Assembly (NCBI GenBank): GCA_003156615.1
Contig: PMHI01000711.1
Coordinates: forward strand, 10,564 to 16,201
Reading direction: 5' to 3'
From: Acidobacteriaceae bacterium
Lineage (GTDB): Bacteria > Acidobacteriota > Terriglobia > Terriglobales > SbA1
Length of the DNA stretch: 5,638 bases
Program-made: the position numbers and the translations under genes
Part shown: piece after piece, positions 5,638-5,638 of the stretch
Layout of the letters: every line of letters starts with the position of its first letter
How positions within the stretch are numbered: position 1 is the first letter of the stretch
The notes under the pieces: generated by a model
The model's database searches: none
What the model was told of the DNA's origin: nothing
Seen by the model: the letters and a program-made list of their open reading frames with translations, nothing else

Positions 5638-5638
5638 T

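Noticed and set aside
1..5638. CRISPR array, toxin-antitoxin pair, restriction or retron genes
   Set aside because: No regularly spaced repeats and no recognisable proteins of these systems were found on either strand.

Overview
The window looks like a decayed accessory region from a moderately GC-rich Gram-negative bacterium. Acidobacteriota is my best guess, from the style of the outer-membrane protein, the TPR protein and the integrases, but no marker gene proves it. Most of the left 3.5 kb is pseudogene material. The right 2 kb holds the few genes that look intact: a tRNA, a tyrosine recombinase and a small DNA-binding protein.

Positions 1-2692 hold three pieces of one outer-membrane beta-barrel gene family. 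Copy A (1 to about 195) is an N-terminal fragment on the plus strand. Copy B (about 196-1077) is a minus-strand copy with several frameshifts and a missing C-terminus. Its 5' end is joined in frame to the start of an unrelated hypothetical gene (1078-1311). Copy C (1486-2692) is nearly full length on the minus strand and is interrupted by one +1 frameshift. Copies B and C share a 103-bp identical block that contains this same frameshift. Positions 1312-1485 hold no gene I can support. Just upstream of copy C, in the same direction, is the C-terminal remnant of a TPR protein (2722 to about 3268), also frameshifted and cut off at its 5' side.

Positions 3318-3732 are an integration hotspot centred on an intact tRNA-Val(GAC) (3580-3656, minus strand, CCA encoded). 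On its 3' side lies the C-terminal stub of a plus-strand tyrosine integrase. On its 5' side lies a complete minus-strand tyrosine integrase (3732-4910). The two integrases converge on the tRNA, and each is followed by a short tandem repeat before the tRNA. Upstream of the complete integrase, and overlapping its possible upstream start, is a small HTH_17/MerR-like protein (4949-5284), probably the excisionase or directionality factor. The right edge carries the last 40 codons of another minus-strand gene (5515-5637). Positions 5285-5514 show no convincing gene.

I see a plausible mobile-element end (int, candidate xis and tRNA target) beside a graveyard of duplicated and rearranged genes. I do not see a recognisable new defence or biosynthetic system. 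The points most worth checking are the shared frameshift block, the inverted copy junction, and the two integrases facing one tRNA.
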